Origin: Phycisphaerales bacterium
Lineage (GTDB): Bacteria; Planctomycetota; Phycisphaerae; SM23-33
DNA: 15,214 nucleotides
Direction: 5' to 3'
Assembly: GCA_003485185.1 (NCBI GenBank)
Contig: DNAS01000185.1
Span: 14,883 to 30,096 of the forward strand
Positions 1 through 8,124 of this stretch are shown piece by piece. Every line of letters starts with the position of its first letter. Position 1 is the stretch's first letter. The notes beneath the pieces were generated by a model. The model did not search any database. It saw nothing but the letters and a program-made list of their open reading frames with translations, and was not told the DNA's origin. The position numbers were made by a program, and so were the translations under genes.

Positions 1-57
1 CCTGACGGGTCGGGCTCGTTGTCTTCGTTGCACAATTATCGTGCGTGTCCCGCCTTC

Positions 58-456
58 TCAGCGGAAGCGGATGATGACCGACACGTTCACGTCCGAGTTT
101 CCGCGGAGCAAACCCCGATTGAAATCGTGTCGATCATGATGCTGGAACCGATTCGTCTGATGGCGATACACCGGCGGATAGGCCGTACCGCCGCCCCAGG
201 TGCATCCGACCGGCTGACCGCCGTGGTAGTACGTCGTGTAGGTCGAGGGTGTGTAGTACCCGCCGCGGCCGGTGGTGTAATAGACGCGAGAACCGCCGAA
301 TCCCGCGTTGGTGTTGACCAGCACGGTCGTGCCGGTTCCGCCGCTCCAAGACGAGTGCCGGTCGCCGTGATGAGAGTCCCTTGCGAAAGCTTCCGTCCCG
401 GCCAGCAGAAGAATCGCCACAATCGTCAGCATTCCAATGATTCGTGTGGTCTTCAT
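58..456 (-). CDS. Small exported His/Gly/Tyr-rich protein, function unknown
   Basis: This 132-residue protein is not recognised as a member of a named family. It starts with a clear Sec signal peptide: Lys3 and Arg5, a hydrophobic stretch at about residues 7-20, and a likely signal peptidase I site after AFA (residue 25). The mature part is low in complexity. It has His/Asp/Ser at 27-38, a Gly/Thr/Tyr-rich centre with repeated YYT and TYYHGG-like pieces (about 55-85), and a His/Arg-rich stretch (HHDRHD) before a short hydrophobic, strand-like end (VSVIIRF). The ATG is well placed: AAAGGA lies 7 bases upstream. No gene overlaps it and it is transcribed away from the HU gene. The composition suggests an extracytoplasmic surface or metal-binding protein, but that is a guess. 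Reality of the gene is fairly sure; function is open. Confidence 0.75.
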   Translation of the reverse strand: MKTTRIIGMLTIVAILLLAGTEAFARDSHHGDRHSSWSGGTGTTVLVNTNAGFGGSRVYYTTGRGGYYTPSTYTTYYHGGQPVGCTWGGGTAYPPVYRHQTNRFQHHDRHDFNRGLLRGNSDVNVSVIIRFR

Positions 457-909
457 GGTCTTGTCCTTTCCACGTTTGGGAGTTCCGATTTTCAGATGTC
501 CACTGTGTCGTTCGATAGGCCAGACAGCCTGCCGGACGGTCGGTTAGCCGGGAAACCGCGTTTTTCCGCGATGTCGTGCCGCCCGGGCAACAGACGTAAT
601 AAAACGGGTTGAACTTTTTGAGAAAACGTATATCCGCAATGCATACAATTGGTTAAGCATGTCGCGGCGGAAACGGCGGCAGGAACATCCGGTTCGTATT
701 GAAGCTGCGGGCGAGCGATGAGACCGGCCGCAAGGTGTCCGGAACAACTGCGGTTACGACGATATAAAAAAGTCTTGCCCGCACAAAGTCTTTGCTATAT
801 TATGACTTGTGGCGGAACGGGAGCCGCCTTCGCTTCTAAGTGTTTTACGTGCAGCCGGACTTTCCAGTATGGATACGAATACTCGGTCACTGAGGCAAAG
901 GGGATATCC
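457..909. other. Long intergenic region between divergent genes
   Basis: This gap of about 450 bases separates the minus-strand exported-protein gene from the HU gene. Its right half holds the HU promoter (775-803) and a 5' leader of about 100 bases with a small GGCGG/CCGCC hairpin. The stretch at about 590-660 is noticeably more AT-rich than its surroundings and could hold the promoter of the leftward gene, but I find no convincing -35/-10 pair there. A 20-codon frame at 659-721 (starting MSRRKRRQ) has no ribosome binding site and I do not call it. Confidence 0.6.
775..803 (+). promoter_or_regulatory. Sigma-70-type promoter of the HU gene
   Basis: A -35 element TTGCCC (775-780) and a -10 element TATTAT (798-803) are separated by exactly 17 bases. 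The -10 sits in a locally AT-rich stretch within GC-rich DNA. Transcription would begin near 810, giving an untranslated leader of about 100 bases before the HU start codon. Confidence 0.6.
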
Positions 910-1239
910 ATGCATACGGTGACGAAGAAGGAACTGGTCGATCGCATTGCGGATCAGACCAGTTACAAACGCGTGCTCGTCAAGAAGGTGGTGCAGAACT
1001 TCCTCGACGAGGTGATCGATGAGTTGGGGCGCGGCAATCGGCTGGAATTCCGCGACTTCGGGGTCTTCGAGACCAAGGAGCGCGCCGCCCGGATCGCGCA
1101 GAACCCCAAGACGCTCCAGCGGGTGCATGTCCCACCGAAGCGGACCGTTAAGTTCAAGGTGGGGAGGATGATGAAGATCAAGCTCCAGGAAGGGCTGGAC
1201 GAAGAACCCGCTTCGTCCAACCTGCCTCCCGCAACGTAG
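910..1239 (+). CDS. HU/IHF-family nucleoid DNA-binding protein
   Basis: This is a 109-residue histone-like protein that bends DNA as a dimer and compacts the nucleoid. The N-terminal helical dimerisation part (about 3-40) carries the usual KKELVDRIA start. The family signature follows at about 42-67: GNRLEF, then RDFGVF, then KERAARIAQNPKT. The tip of the DNA-binding arm has the Asn-Pro pair that intercalates in HU/IHF. FKVGRMMK closes the fold. About 15 residues beyond the usual length of about 90 form a polar tail. The start at 910 was chosen because AAAGGGG lies 6 bases upstream and the protein then begins exactly at the family N-terminus; the frame is open further upstream, but that stretch lies over the promoter. 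It is a single-gene unit with its own promoter and intrinsic terminator. HU and IHF subunits cannot be told apart here. Confidence 0.95.
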   Translation: MHTVTKKELVDRIADQTSYKRVLVKKVVQNFLDEVIDELGRGNRLEFRDFGVFETKERAARIAQNPKTLQRVHVPPKRTVKFKVGRMMKIKLQEGLDEEPASSNLPPAT

Positions 1240-1325
1240 AACCGGCGGATCCTGGCGGAAGCATCCCGCGTGGGCGGCCGGTCCTTGCCGACACCGACGC
1301 GGAGAAACGAACTGGCGGGGAATCG

Positions 1326-1353
1326 AGGCCGCACCATAGGGTGCGGCCTTTTT
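1326..1353 (+). terminator. Rho-independent terminator after the HU gene
   Basis: A perfect 10-base-pair stem, AGGCCGCACC (1326-1335) with GGTGCGGCCT (1340-1349), closes a four-base ATAG loop and runs into a T tract (1349-1353). It lies about 90 bases after the HU stop codon and insulates the next gene. Confidence 0.93.
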
Positions 1354-1422
1354 CACGCGCCCCAGGCGGCGCCTTGCATGTCCGTCCGCCGCGAGCTACC
1401 TTGAACCGACAATGGGTGCTAC

Positions 1423-1445
1423 CCTCAAGCGCTGTGTGCTTGAGG
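1423..1445 (+). repeat. Leader hairpin before the unknown-function gene
   Basis: CCTCAAGC (1423-1430) and GCTTGAGG (1438-1445) form a perfect 8-base-pair inverted repeat with a 7-base loop. It ends 15 bases before the ribosome binding site of the following gene. No T tract follows, so it is not a terminator. It could be an operator or an mRNA-leader hairpin; neither role is shown. Confidence 0.4.
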
Positions 1446-1460
1446 ATGAATAGGCTGGAG

Positions 1461-1467
1461 AAAGGAG
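1461..1467 (+). promoter_or_regulatory. Strong ribosome binding site that fixes a GTG start
   Basis: AAAGGAG lies 5 bases upstream of the GTG at 1473. This is the best Shine-Dalgarno match near this reading frame. It argues against the in-frame ATG at 1446, which lies upstream of this site and overlaps the end of the leader hairpin region. Confidence 0.7.
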
Positions 1468-1472
1468 CACAC

Positions 1473-2219
1473 GTGAAGCAATTTGTAATGACGCCAGCTG
1501 CGGGCAAGCGCCTGATTGGAAAGGCGATGGCGGTCCATCCCGCCGTGCGCGCGGCGATGGCGGACGGAACGGTGGTGATCGTGGCCGGCACGACCAACGG
1601 GTACGTGGCGGAAGAGTTGCTGTCGGCGACGGGGCAGGCGGAAGGTTTCTCGCGCGTGGGATTCCGGCGCGGAATGACCGTGCCTCCGGGCGGCGGAGAC
1701 ACGCCGAACGCCAAGCTCGCCGGCGACGTGGTGCTCCTCCGCGGGCAGTGGCAGCAAGGCAAGACGATCTTCGACGTCGTCGACCAGCTCCGTGCGGGCG
1801 ATGTGATCGTCAAGGGGTGCAACGCCTTCGACGCGGCAGGGCAGGCGGCGGTCTACATCGGCGACCCCAAGGGCGGGACCATCGGGGCGGCCATGCAGGC
1901 AGTCGTCGGGCGGCGCGTCCGGCTGATCCTCCCGGTCGGGTTGGAAAAGCGCGTTCTGGACGATGTGGACGATCTGGCCCGCGCTTGCAACGCGCCCGGC
2001 GCGGAAGGTCCGCGCCTGCTGCCCGTGCCGGGGGAGATATTCACGGAACTCGATGCGATTCGCGTGCTGACCGGCGCGTCGGCCCGACTCGTCGCGGCCG
2101 GGGGAGTCTACGGCGCCGAGGGCGCGGTGTGGATCGCTGTCGACGGCGATGCGGCGCAAATCAAGGCCGCGGAAACCCTCCTGCGATCCGTCCAGAACGA
2201 ACCCCCCTGTCGCGCCTGA
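1473..2219 (+). CDS. Conserved-looking protein of unknown function, 248 aa
   Basis: I cannot name this family. The protein is soluble, with no signal peptide or membrane helix. It alternates hydrophobic strands with glycine-rich turns: TVVIVAGTTNGYVAEELL (33-50), GGGDTP (73-78), DVIVKGCNAFDAAGQAAVYIGDPKGG (two adjoining pieces, 110-135) and VRLILPVGLEKRVLDDVDDL (149-168). The Gly-Thr-Thr loop after a strand, and the later KGxNAFD...G segment, resemble the sugar-phosphate-binding part of DeoR-type regulators and other ISOCOT-fold proteins. This is pattern inference only, and no DNA-binding domain is present. GTG is preferred as the start because AAAGGAG precedes it by 5 bases. The stop is immediately next to the ftsY stop on the other strand. 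An intrinsic terminator lies upstream, so the gene probably has its own promoter, which I could not place with confidence. Confidence 0.85.
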   Translation: MKQFVMTPAAGKRLIGKAMAVHPAVRAAMADGTVVIVAGTTNGYVAEELLSATGQAEGFSRVGFRRGMTVPPGGGDTPNAKLAGDVVLLRGQWQQGKTIFDVVDQLRAGDVIVKGCNAFDAAGQAAVYIGDPKGGTIGAAMQAVVGRRVRLILPVGLEKRVLDDVDDLARACNAPGAEGPRLLPVPGEIFTELDAIRVLTGASARLVAAGGVYGAEGAVWIAVDGDAAQIKAAETLLRSVQNEPPCRA

Positions 2220-3137
<918 letters not shown>

Positions 3138-3224
3138 GGTTCTCTCAGTCCACAGGAAGCAGTTGCCGACAGCAGCAGACCTTTCGCCGGCGGGAATTTC
3201 AAGGCTTTCCTCCCACGCGGGCGG

Positions 3225-3661
3225 CTACGAATCGTCCCCCGGCCTGTCTTCCCGGGCGGTGTCTTTCTGGATCTCCCGCGCGACGGCATCGAGCACGCCG
3301 TTGACGAAGCGCGGACTCTCGGCCATCGAGAACTCCTTGGCCAGCCGGAGGGATTCGGTGATGACGACCTTAACGGGCGTCTGTCCGGCGAGTAACTCGT
3401 GGGCGGCGAGGCGGAGGATGTTCCGGTCGACCAGCGCCAGGCGCCCCAGTTCCCAGTGGCGCGCATGTCGCGCCAGGAGACGGTCGAGCGATTCGAGCTC
3501 GTCGAGGGTGTCGGAGAGCAGTTTCCGCGCGTCGGTAGCGACGCCGGGTTCCTCGCGGCTGTCGCGGATGAAATGCTCCACTCCCTCCAGGGCGTGTCGC
3601 CCCTGGACGTCGAGGCAGCACAACCCCTGCAGAGCGAGGCGTCTTGCCCGGTGACGGTTGC

Positions 3662-3665
<4 letters not shown>
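3225..3665 (-). CDS. nusB: Transcription antitermination factor NusB
   Basis: NusB binds boxA RNA together with ribosomal protein S10 and supports processive rRNA transcription. The 146-residue all-helical protein shows the family hallmarks: an N-terminal RxRARRLALQGL with the RNA-binding Arg cluster, LGRLALVDRNILRLAAHELL in the middle, PVKVVITESLRLAKEF, and near the end SPRFVNGVLD. The frame is open far upstream inside ribH, but that part is an out-of-frame shadow. The start is taken as the GTG at 3665, which overlaps the ribH stop in the tetranucleotide GTGA and so suggests translational coupling. The length fits the family. NusB next to lumazine synthase is a very common bacterial arrangement. 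Confidence 0.95.
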
Positions 3666-4156
<491 letters not shown>

Positions 4157-4189
4157 GGTCTGCGCTCCTGCCTGGTAGGACAACGAGGC

Positions 4190-4219
4190 ATTATAAGCCA
4201 AGTCCGCCCGTGGAGGCAA
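4190..4219 (-). promoter_or_regulatory. Promoter of the ribH-nusB-ftsY operon
   Basis: Reading the minus strand, TTGCCT (4219-4214) and a perfect TATAAT (4195-4190) are separated by 18 bases. Transcription would start near 4183, about 27 bases before the ribH ATG. I see no FMN riboswitch: the leader is too short to hold one. Confidence 0.72.
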
Positions 4220-4250
4220 GTTCGGTTCGCCGGGCGGAACGGCCGGCCGA

Positions 4251-6122
4251 TCACCAACTCGCCAGGGGCTTCAGTGCAGGCAGGATCGGCACGGGACGGT
4301 CGGCATGCACGGGCGACAGCAGCGCGGCCAGGCGCGTCAGTCCCTTTTCGGCGCGCACGCGGATGACCAGCCGGCGGACGCCGGTGTTGGGCTTCTCGGG
4401 CGGCTGGCGCTCGGCCGAGACGACCTCGAACTTTGCCCCATCCGGCGAGAGGATCTTCGCCTGGAGCGTCTTGTCGCGGAGCTTCAGGACGGCCGTGTTG
4501 CCGGAAACCTCGATGGCCGCGTCGGTGGTCATTCCCCAGGCAATCTCGGCCGGGGCCGCCAGCTCGAATTCATCCTGCACGAGAAGGCGCGTCCGCCCGT
4601 CGCGCAGCGCCACCCCGCGCGTGGCGCGGGTCGCCTTGGGCGCGTATGCCTCGGTCAAGTCCACGACGGCCAGCGCCGCGTCCTCGTCAGTGACGAAGCG
4701 GACGATCTTCGCCTTGGCGAGGCAATTCTGGTTTTCGTTGTCGAGGAGGGGAACGTTGTGGCTGAGGCTGCCGAGACGGTAGTAGTTCCAGCGTTTTCCG
4801 GTCGGCTTGTTGCCTTCCCAGTAGCCGCGCAGGTTGTAATCGTCGCTGCCGAGGTCGCGGGCCCATCGGACACCGAGCGCGTCGAACTCGAAGCTGCCCA
4901 GGTCGAGATGTCCGTGGTTGGCTTGGTTATCGCCGCCCTTAACGGCGACGAAGAGCGCGTCTTCGGACCAGTCGCTTCGCAGGCAGGCCACCTGGACTCC
5001 GGCGAAGTAGGCGTCGCGCGGGAGGGGCGCCGGCTGGCGGTCCGGCGCGGGGACGTACCAAATCAGGTGGCGCGGGTCGGCGGAGTGGTGCTCGAGGGCG
5101 GCTCGTCCGGCGACAGCCAGCGCCGCGTCATCGAAACGTTTCGCCAGCCAGAACAGCACCGGCAACGGCCCCCGACGGGCGTTTTCGTGGACGTCGGCGA
5201 AATTGAAGTACAAACTGGTCGGTCCCGTCAGGTGGAGGGGGAACCGTCCGGTCGTATCGAACCCCTCGGTGTTGGAGATGCCGAAGTCCGTCCCCAGCGC
5301 GCTGTTCAGGGCGGAAAGCCCATAGGCGGCGTAGTTCGTGGCGTAGGCCCAGTAGCCCGGGCCTTCGATCCACCCGCCGTCTGGCGCGTAGCTAGCCATT
5401 GCCTTCGGCAGCGAGGCGAGGGCCTCCGAGACAATCCGCCCGCACAGTTCCGGCTCGTCCTCAGCGATCGCCAGCGCGCCGCAGATCAACCCGCCGTTGC
5501 AGACTTGGTTCCAGTTGTGCGACGACTTCCGCCACCAGCCGAACCGGGCGCCCTCGTAGGCTTCGAGCCCGGGCTTCAGGCCGAGGCGCACCAGGCCTTC
5601 GCGAATCTTCACCCGCGTCGGCGCGTCCATGAAGGAATGCAGCCAGTCGTACCCGATCCCGACGGCGTGGCTCATCTCGGCCGTGTCCAGGAAGTGCGAC
5701 GGGTTCCAGTCCTCGAACGCGCAGACGGCCAGCAGGTCTTCGACCGCCCGTGCGGCGTATTGCTCCTTTCCGGTCAGTCGGTAGGCCAGTCCGAGCGCGT
5801 AGACGCGTTGCAGGCAGTCGCGGGAGACGCTCAGCAGGCGCGGTCCGACCAGGACGTGCCGGAGCGGTTCCTTGCGCAGGCACTTGTCCGCACCGTGGAG
5901 CACGTCGCGGACGCATTTGGTCAGCAGCGCGTCGTCACCGCGCGCGATTGTGGCCTTGAGGTCCGCAAGTTGTGGATCGGTCAGCATCAGCCTCGGGTGG
6001 TTGCGGCGAAGCGTTTTCAGCACCAATCCGGGAGCGGTCGAGGGCATGGCAGGTTCCGCCGAAAGGCAGGGGGTGGACAGCAGCACAGAGACGATCAACA
6101 GGAGAGTGATTTTCAGGATCAT
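4251..6122 (-). CDS. Exported heparinase II/III-family polysaccharide lyase
   Basis: This is a predicted secreted lyase acting on uronic-acid polysaccharides by beta-elimination; the substrate cannot be read from sequence. The 623 residues begin with a signal peptide (hydrophobic 4-18, likely cut after SA at 22). An alpha/alpha toroid follows at about 40-340, with SSHNWNQVCNGG (200-211, His202) and WIEGPGYWAYATNY (251-264, Tyr257 a candidate catalytic residue). The C-terminal beta-sandwich carries the heparinase II/III hallmark NHGHLDLGSFEFDALG (402-417; His403, His405, Asp407) followed by ARDLGSDDY. The ATG at 6122 was chosen over an in-frame codon 19 residues earlier because it starts right at the signal peptide and does not overlap the upstream gene. 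Its own ribosome binding site is weak. It sits 19 bases after the oxidoreductase gene and is the last gene of that operon. Confidence 0.9.
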   Translation of the reverse strand: MILKITLLLIVSVLLSTPCLSAEPAMPSTAPGLVLKTLRRNHPRLMLTDPQLADLKATIARGDDALLTKCVRDVLHGADKCLRKEPLRHVLVGPRLLSVSRDCLQRVYALGLAYRLTGKEQYAARAVEDLLAVCAFEDWNPSHFLDTAEMSHAVGIGYDWLHSFMDAPTRVKIREGLVRLGLKPGLEAYEGARFGWWRKSSHNWNQVCNGGLICGALAIAEDEPELCGRIVSEALASLPKAMASYAPDGGWIEGPGYWAYATNYAAYGLSALNSALGTDFGISNTEGFDTTGRFPLHLTGPTSLYFNFADVHENARRGPLPVLFWLAKRFDDAALAVAGRAALEHHSADPRHLIWYVPAPDRQPAPLPRDAYFAGVQVACLRSDWSEDALFVAVKGGDNQANHGHLDLGSFEFDALGVRWARDLGSDDYNLRGYWEGNKPTGKRWNYYRLGSLSHNVPLLDNENQNCLAKAKIVRFVTDEDAALAVVDLTEAYAPKATRATRGVALRDGRTRLLVQDEFELAAPAEIAWGMTTDAAIEVSGNTAVLKLRDKTLQAKILSPDGAKFEVVSAERQPPEKPNTGVRRLVIRVRAEKGLTRLAALLSPVHADRPVPILPALKPLASW

Positions 6123-6141
6123 GGCGATTCCGGTGGATTCG

Positions 6142-7140
6142 TCACAGATCGACCATCCGTCGGCTGTCGGCGGCGTCACGGGCCTTCAGGGCCACCTCGG
6201 TGGCGCGGAACGATTCCGCGCTGGTCACGAGGGGCTGGCTGCCCATCCGGAGGAACGCGACGAAGTCTTCCAGGAGGTCGCGTTCGTCCGGCAAGGGGAG
6301 TTCTTCGCGCCCGGCGGGGGTCAGCAACACGCAACGCGAGCCTTCGTCGACGACTTCGACGATGCCCTCGCTGCCGGCGATCCGCAGGCGATCGTCGCCC
6401 CAGGACCAGTGTTTCTCGTTTGCCCAGGGGCGAAGATAGTCGAACGTGATGACGGCGGTCCCGCCGCCCTGGAATTCCAGCAGCAGTCCGCCGTTATCCT
6501 CCATGCCCGGGTGGGACGGATGGGCCGCGTTGGAGTGCAGTGCCGCGGCCCGCGCGTAGTCCCGTCCGCAGCACCAGCTCACGAAGTCGATCGCGTGGAT
6601 CGCGCACCAGGGAATCGTGCCGCCATAGGTTTCCCGGCTGGCGAAGAACTTGTCGCGGTCGGCGAAGGGGTAGCTCTTTTGCCCGAACGCGAGGATGGGT
6701 GTGCCGATGCGTCCGGCCTGGACCGCCTGCCGCGCCGCCTGGAACGCGGGCAGCCCGCGCAGGTTGAAGCACGCTCGAATTTCCACCCCCGCCCTGGCGA
6801 CCGCGCCTCGGAGCGTCTCCAGGTCCGCCAGCGTGGTGGCCAGCGGTTTTTCGCTGAGGATATGGCAGCCTCTTTGGGCGGCTTCAATCGACGCTTCCGC
6901 CAGGCGGTGCAGGGGCATGAAGACCCCCACGACGTCCGGGTGCGCCTCGTCGAGCATGCGGCGGTAGTCGTCGTAGATCGGCACGTCGATCTGGCCGTCG
7001 GGATACTTGCGGAGAACGTCCGCCAAGGGGTCATCGTCGCCCCACAAGGCCGCGGCGACCAGCTTGCCCTCCGGGAGCTTGCTCAGGCTGTCCAGCAGGA
7101 AATTCCGGTGTCCGTACGAACCGATGATGGCGAACTTCAT
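6142..7140 (-). CDS. Gfo/Idh/MocA-family NAD(P)-dependent oxidoreductase
   Basis: The family comprises sugar and polyol dehydrogenases or isomerases using NAD(P). The 332 residues show an N-terminal Rossmann domain (about 1-120) and a C-terminal substrate domain. Seen directly: the strand and turn MKFAIIGSYGHRN, the family EKP motif in SEKPLATT (96-103), and the C-terminal YGGTIPWCAIHAIDFVSW (172-189), equivalent to the usual GG..xDxGxHxxD segment. The dinucleotide turn reads G-S-Y-G-H-R rather than a clean GxGxxG. The start at 7140 matches the family N-terminus; a GAAGGA about 12 bases upstream overlaps the end of the Memo gene. Lying between the Memo gene and a polysaccharide lyase gene, it probably acts on a sugar or uronate released by that lyase, but this is inference from position. 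Confidence 0.92.
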   Translation of the reverse strand: MKFAIIGSYGHRNFLLDSLSKLPEGKLVAAALWGDDDPLADVLRKYPDGQIDVPIYDDYRRMLDEAHPDVVGVFMPLHRLAEASIEAAQRGCHILSEKPLATTLADLETLRGAVARAGVEIRACFNLRGLPAFQAARQAVQAGRIGTPILAFGQKSYPFADRDKFFASRETYGGTIPWCAIHAIDFVSWCCGRDYARAAALHSNAAHPSHPGMEDNGGLLLEFQGGGTAVITFDYLRPWANEKHWSWGDDRLRIAGSEGIVEVVDEGSRCVLLTPAGREELPLPDERDLLEDFVAFLRMGSQPLVTSAESFRATEVALKARDAADSRRMVDL

Positions 7141-7156
7141 AGCCGGCGGGTGTCCT

Positions 7157-8029
7157 TCAGGCCAGCACGATCGAGGCATATCCGACGGTCGTATCGTCGG
7201 GAGTGTTGGGGTACATCTCGTGGATGACCTCGTAGCTGTTGGTGTAGTCCAGCAGCACGCCTCGCGTGGCGCCCATCTCGCGGCAGGCGGCGACGGTGGC
7301 GGCAATGGCCCCCGCGCCGCACGCGTTTTCGTGGCGGAGGGCCTCGGCGACGATCGCCTCGGCATCCATCGCCACGATGCGATCGATCATACGCCGGTCG
7401 TTTTGCCGTGTCCACTGTTCGCCGACGCTGCCGTGCCCGCCCGGCGAGCCGAAATGCCCCCCGTGGTGCGTCAGGTCGCTGGAGCCGGCCACGCGAGCAC
7501 GGGGGAAGCGTTCAGCCAGCAGGCGTCCGAGGGCCCGGCCGGCTTCGACGGCCTGCGCATCGGGCGGAACGGCCACGGGGACGATCTTCACCCCCGCGCG
7601 CAGCGCCGCCAGCAGGGGAACCTGCACCTCGATGGAGTGCTCGTGGCGATGGGCCTCGGGGTTGGCGCGGAACGGTTCACCCGTCTCGATCAGTGCGCCG
7701 GCAAGGTCCGCGTCCACCAGCACGTCGCCCAGGGGCGTCCGCCAGACGCCCGAGTCGAACACCTCGGCCATCGCGACGGCGCCGGTGTGGTCGGCACCGA
7801 GCAGCACGACGGTTTCCAGCGGTCCAGCCTGGTCGAGCGCCTTGAAGGTCATGGCAGCCAGCCGTCCGCTGTACAGCCAGCCGGCGTGGGGAACGATCCC
7901 CCCGTACAGCGTGGCGGGCAGGTCGCCCGGAAGGCGGGCGCTGTCCAGCAGTTTGCCCGCGTGGTGCCGGCAGGAGGTGGGGGTTTCCTCGTAGAAGCTT
8001 CCGGCCCGAAAGGCGTCGCGGATGTTCAT
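7157..8029 (-). CDS. Memo-family protein (AmmeMemoRadiSam system protein B)
   Basis: The Memo family shares the LigB-type fold of class III extradiol dioxygenases. Its bacterial role is unsettled, and it often occurs with an AMMECR1-domain protein and a radical SAM enzyme. The 290 residues show the family's putative metal-site segments: VPHAGWLYSG (46-55, His48), LLGADHTG (76-83, His81), EHSIEVQVPLL (130-140), SSDLTHHGGHFG (183-194) and ENACGAG (234-240, Cys237). The positions parallel His49, His81 and Cys244 of human MEMO1. The ATG at 8029 is preferred, with GAGGG upstream. An in-frame GTG at 8071 lacks a ribosome binding site and lies only about 11 bases from the predicted transcription start. 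It is the first gene of the Memo-oxidoreductase-lyase operon. No AMMECR1 or radical SAM partner is in this window. Confidence 0.9.
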   Translation of the reverse strand: MNIRDAFRAGSFYEETPTSCRHHAGKLLDSARLPGDLPATLYGGIVPHAGWLYSGRLAAMTFKALDQAGPLETVVLLGADHTGAVAMAEVFDSGVWRTPLGDVLVDADLAGALIETGEPFRANPEAHRHEHSIEVQVPLLAALRAGVKIVPVAVPPDAQAVEAGRALGRLLAERFPRARVAGSSDLTHHGGHFGSPGGHGSVGEQWTRQNDRRMIDRIVAMDAEAIVAEALRHENACGAGAIAATVAACREMGATRGVLLDYTNSYEVIHEMYPNTPDDTTVGYASIVLA

Positions 8030-8059
8030 GTCCAAACCCTCGACGAGGGGAAAATTGGC

Positions 8060-8088
8060 CTGCCAATCCACGGACGATGCGATATAGT
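8060..8088 (+). promoter_or_regulatory. Candidate rightward promoter of the pgsA-ribBA operon
   Basis: CTGCCA (8060-8065) and TATAGT (8083-8088) are separated by 17 bases. The start would be near 8095, about 30 bases before the ATG at 8125. The -10 is good and the -35 is moderate. It faces away from the Memo operon promoter within the same 95-base gap. Confidence 0.45.
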
Positions 8089-8116
8089 ATTTTACGCTTC
8101 CGAGAGTGTGCGTAAA
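8089..8116 (-). promoter_or_regulatory. Leftward promoter of the Memo operon
   Basis: On the minus strand, TTTACG (8116-8111) and TAAAAT (8094-8089) lie 16 bases apart, four and five matches to the consensus. The start would be near 8082, about 50 bases before the ATG at 8029. The element overlaps the inverted repeat at 8091-8116. Confidence 0.5.
8091..8116. repeat. Inverted repeat in the divergent promoter region
   Basis: TTTACGC (8091-8097) and GCGTAAA (8110-8116) are perfect 7-base arms with 12 bases between them, a spacing typical of dimeric regulator operators. The right arm covers the leftward -35 and runs into the ribosome binding site of the rightward gene. A second, shorter palindrome, ATTGGC-CT-GCCAAT, lies at 8054-8067. 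Confidence 0.4.
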
Positions 8117-8124
8117 GGAATGTC

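Noticed and set aside
30..44. An imperfect palindrome, GCACAATTATCGTGC, downstream of the exported-protein gene
   Set aside because: It could suggest a terminator, but it has a mismatch, a short stem and no T tract in the direction of transcription.
659..721. A 20-codon basic peptide (MSRRKRRQ...) in the long intergenic gap
   Set aside because: It has no Shine-Dalgarno sequence and no convincing promoter at a proper distance, and it is too short to judge by composition.
4157..4250. A possible FMN riboswitch before ribH
   Set aside because: The promoter leaves a leader of only about 27 bases, and no conserved FMN-aptamer sequence is visible.
4305..6449. A 714-codon open frame on the plus strand opposite the lyase gene
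   Set aside because: It is antisense to a gene with clear motifs, and its Gly/Arg/Val-rich translation has no recognisable domain. It is a codon-bias shadow, as is the 451-codon frame at 5872-7227.
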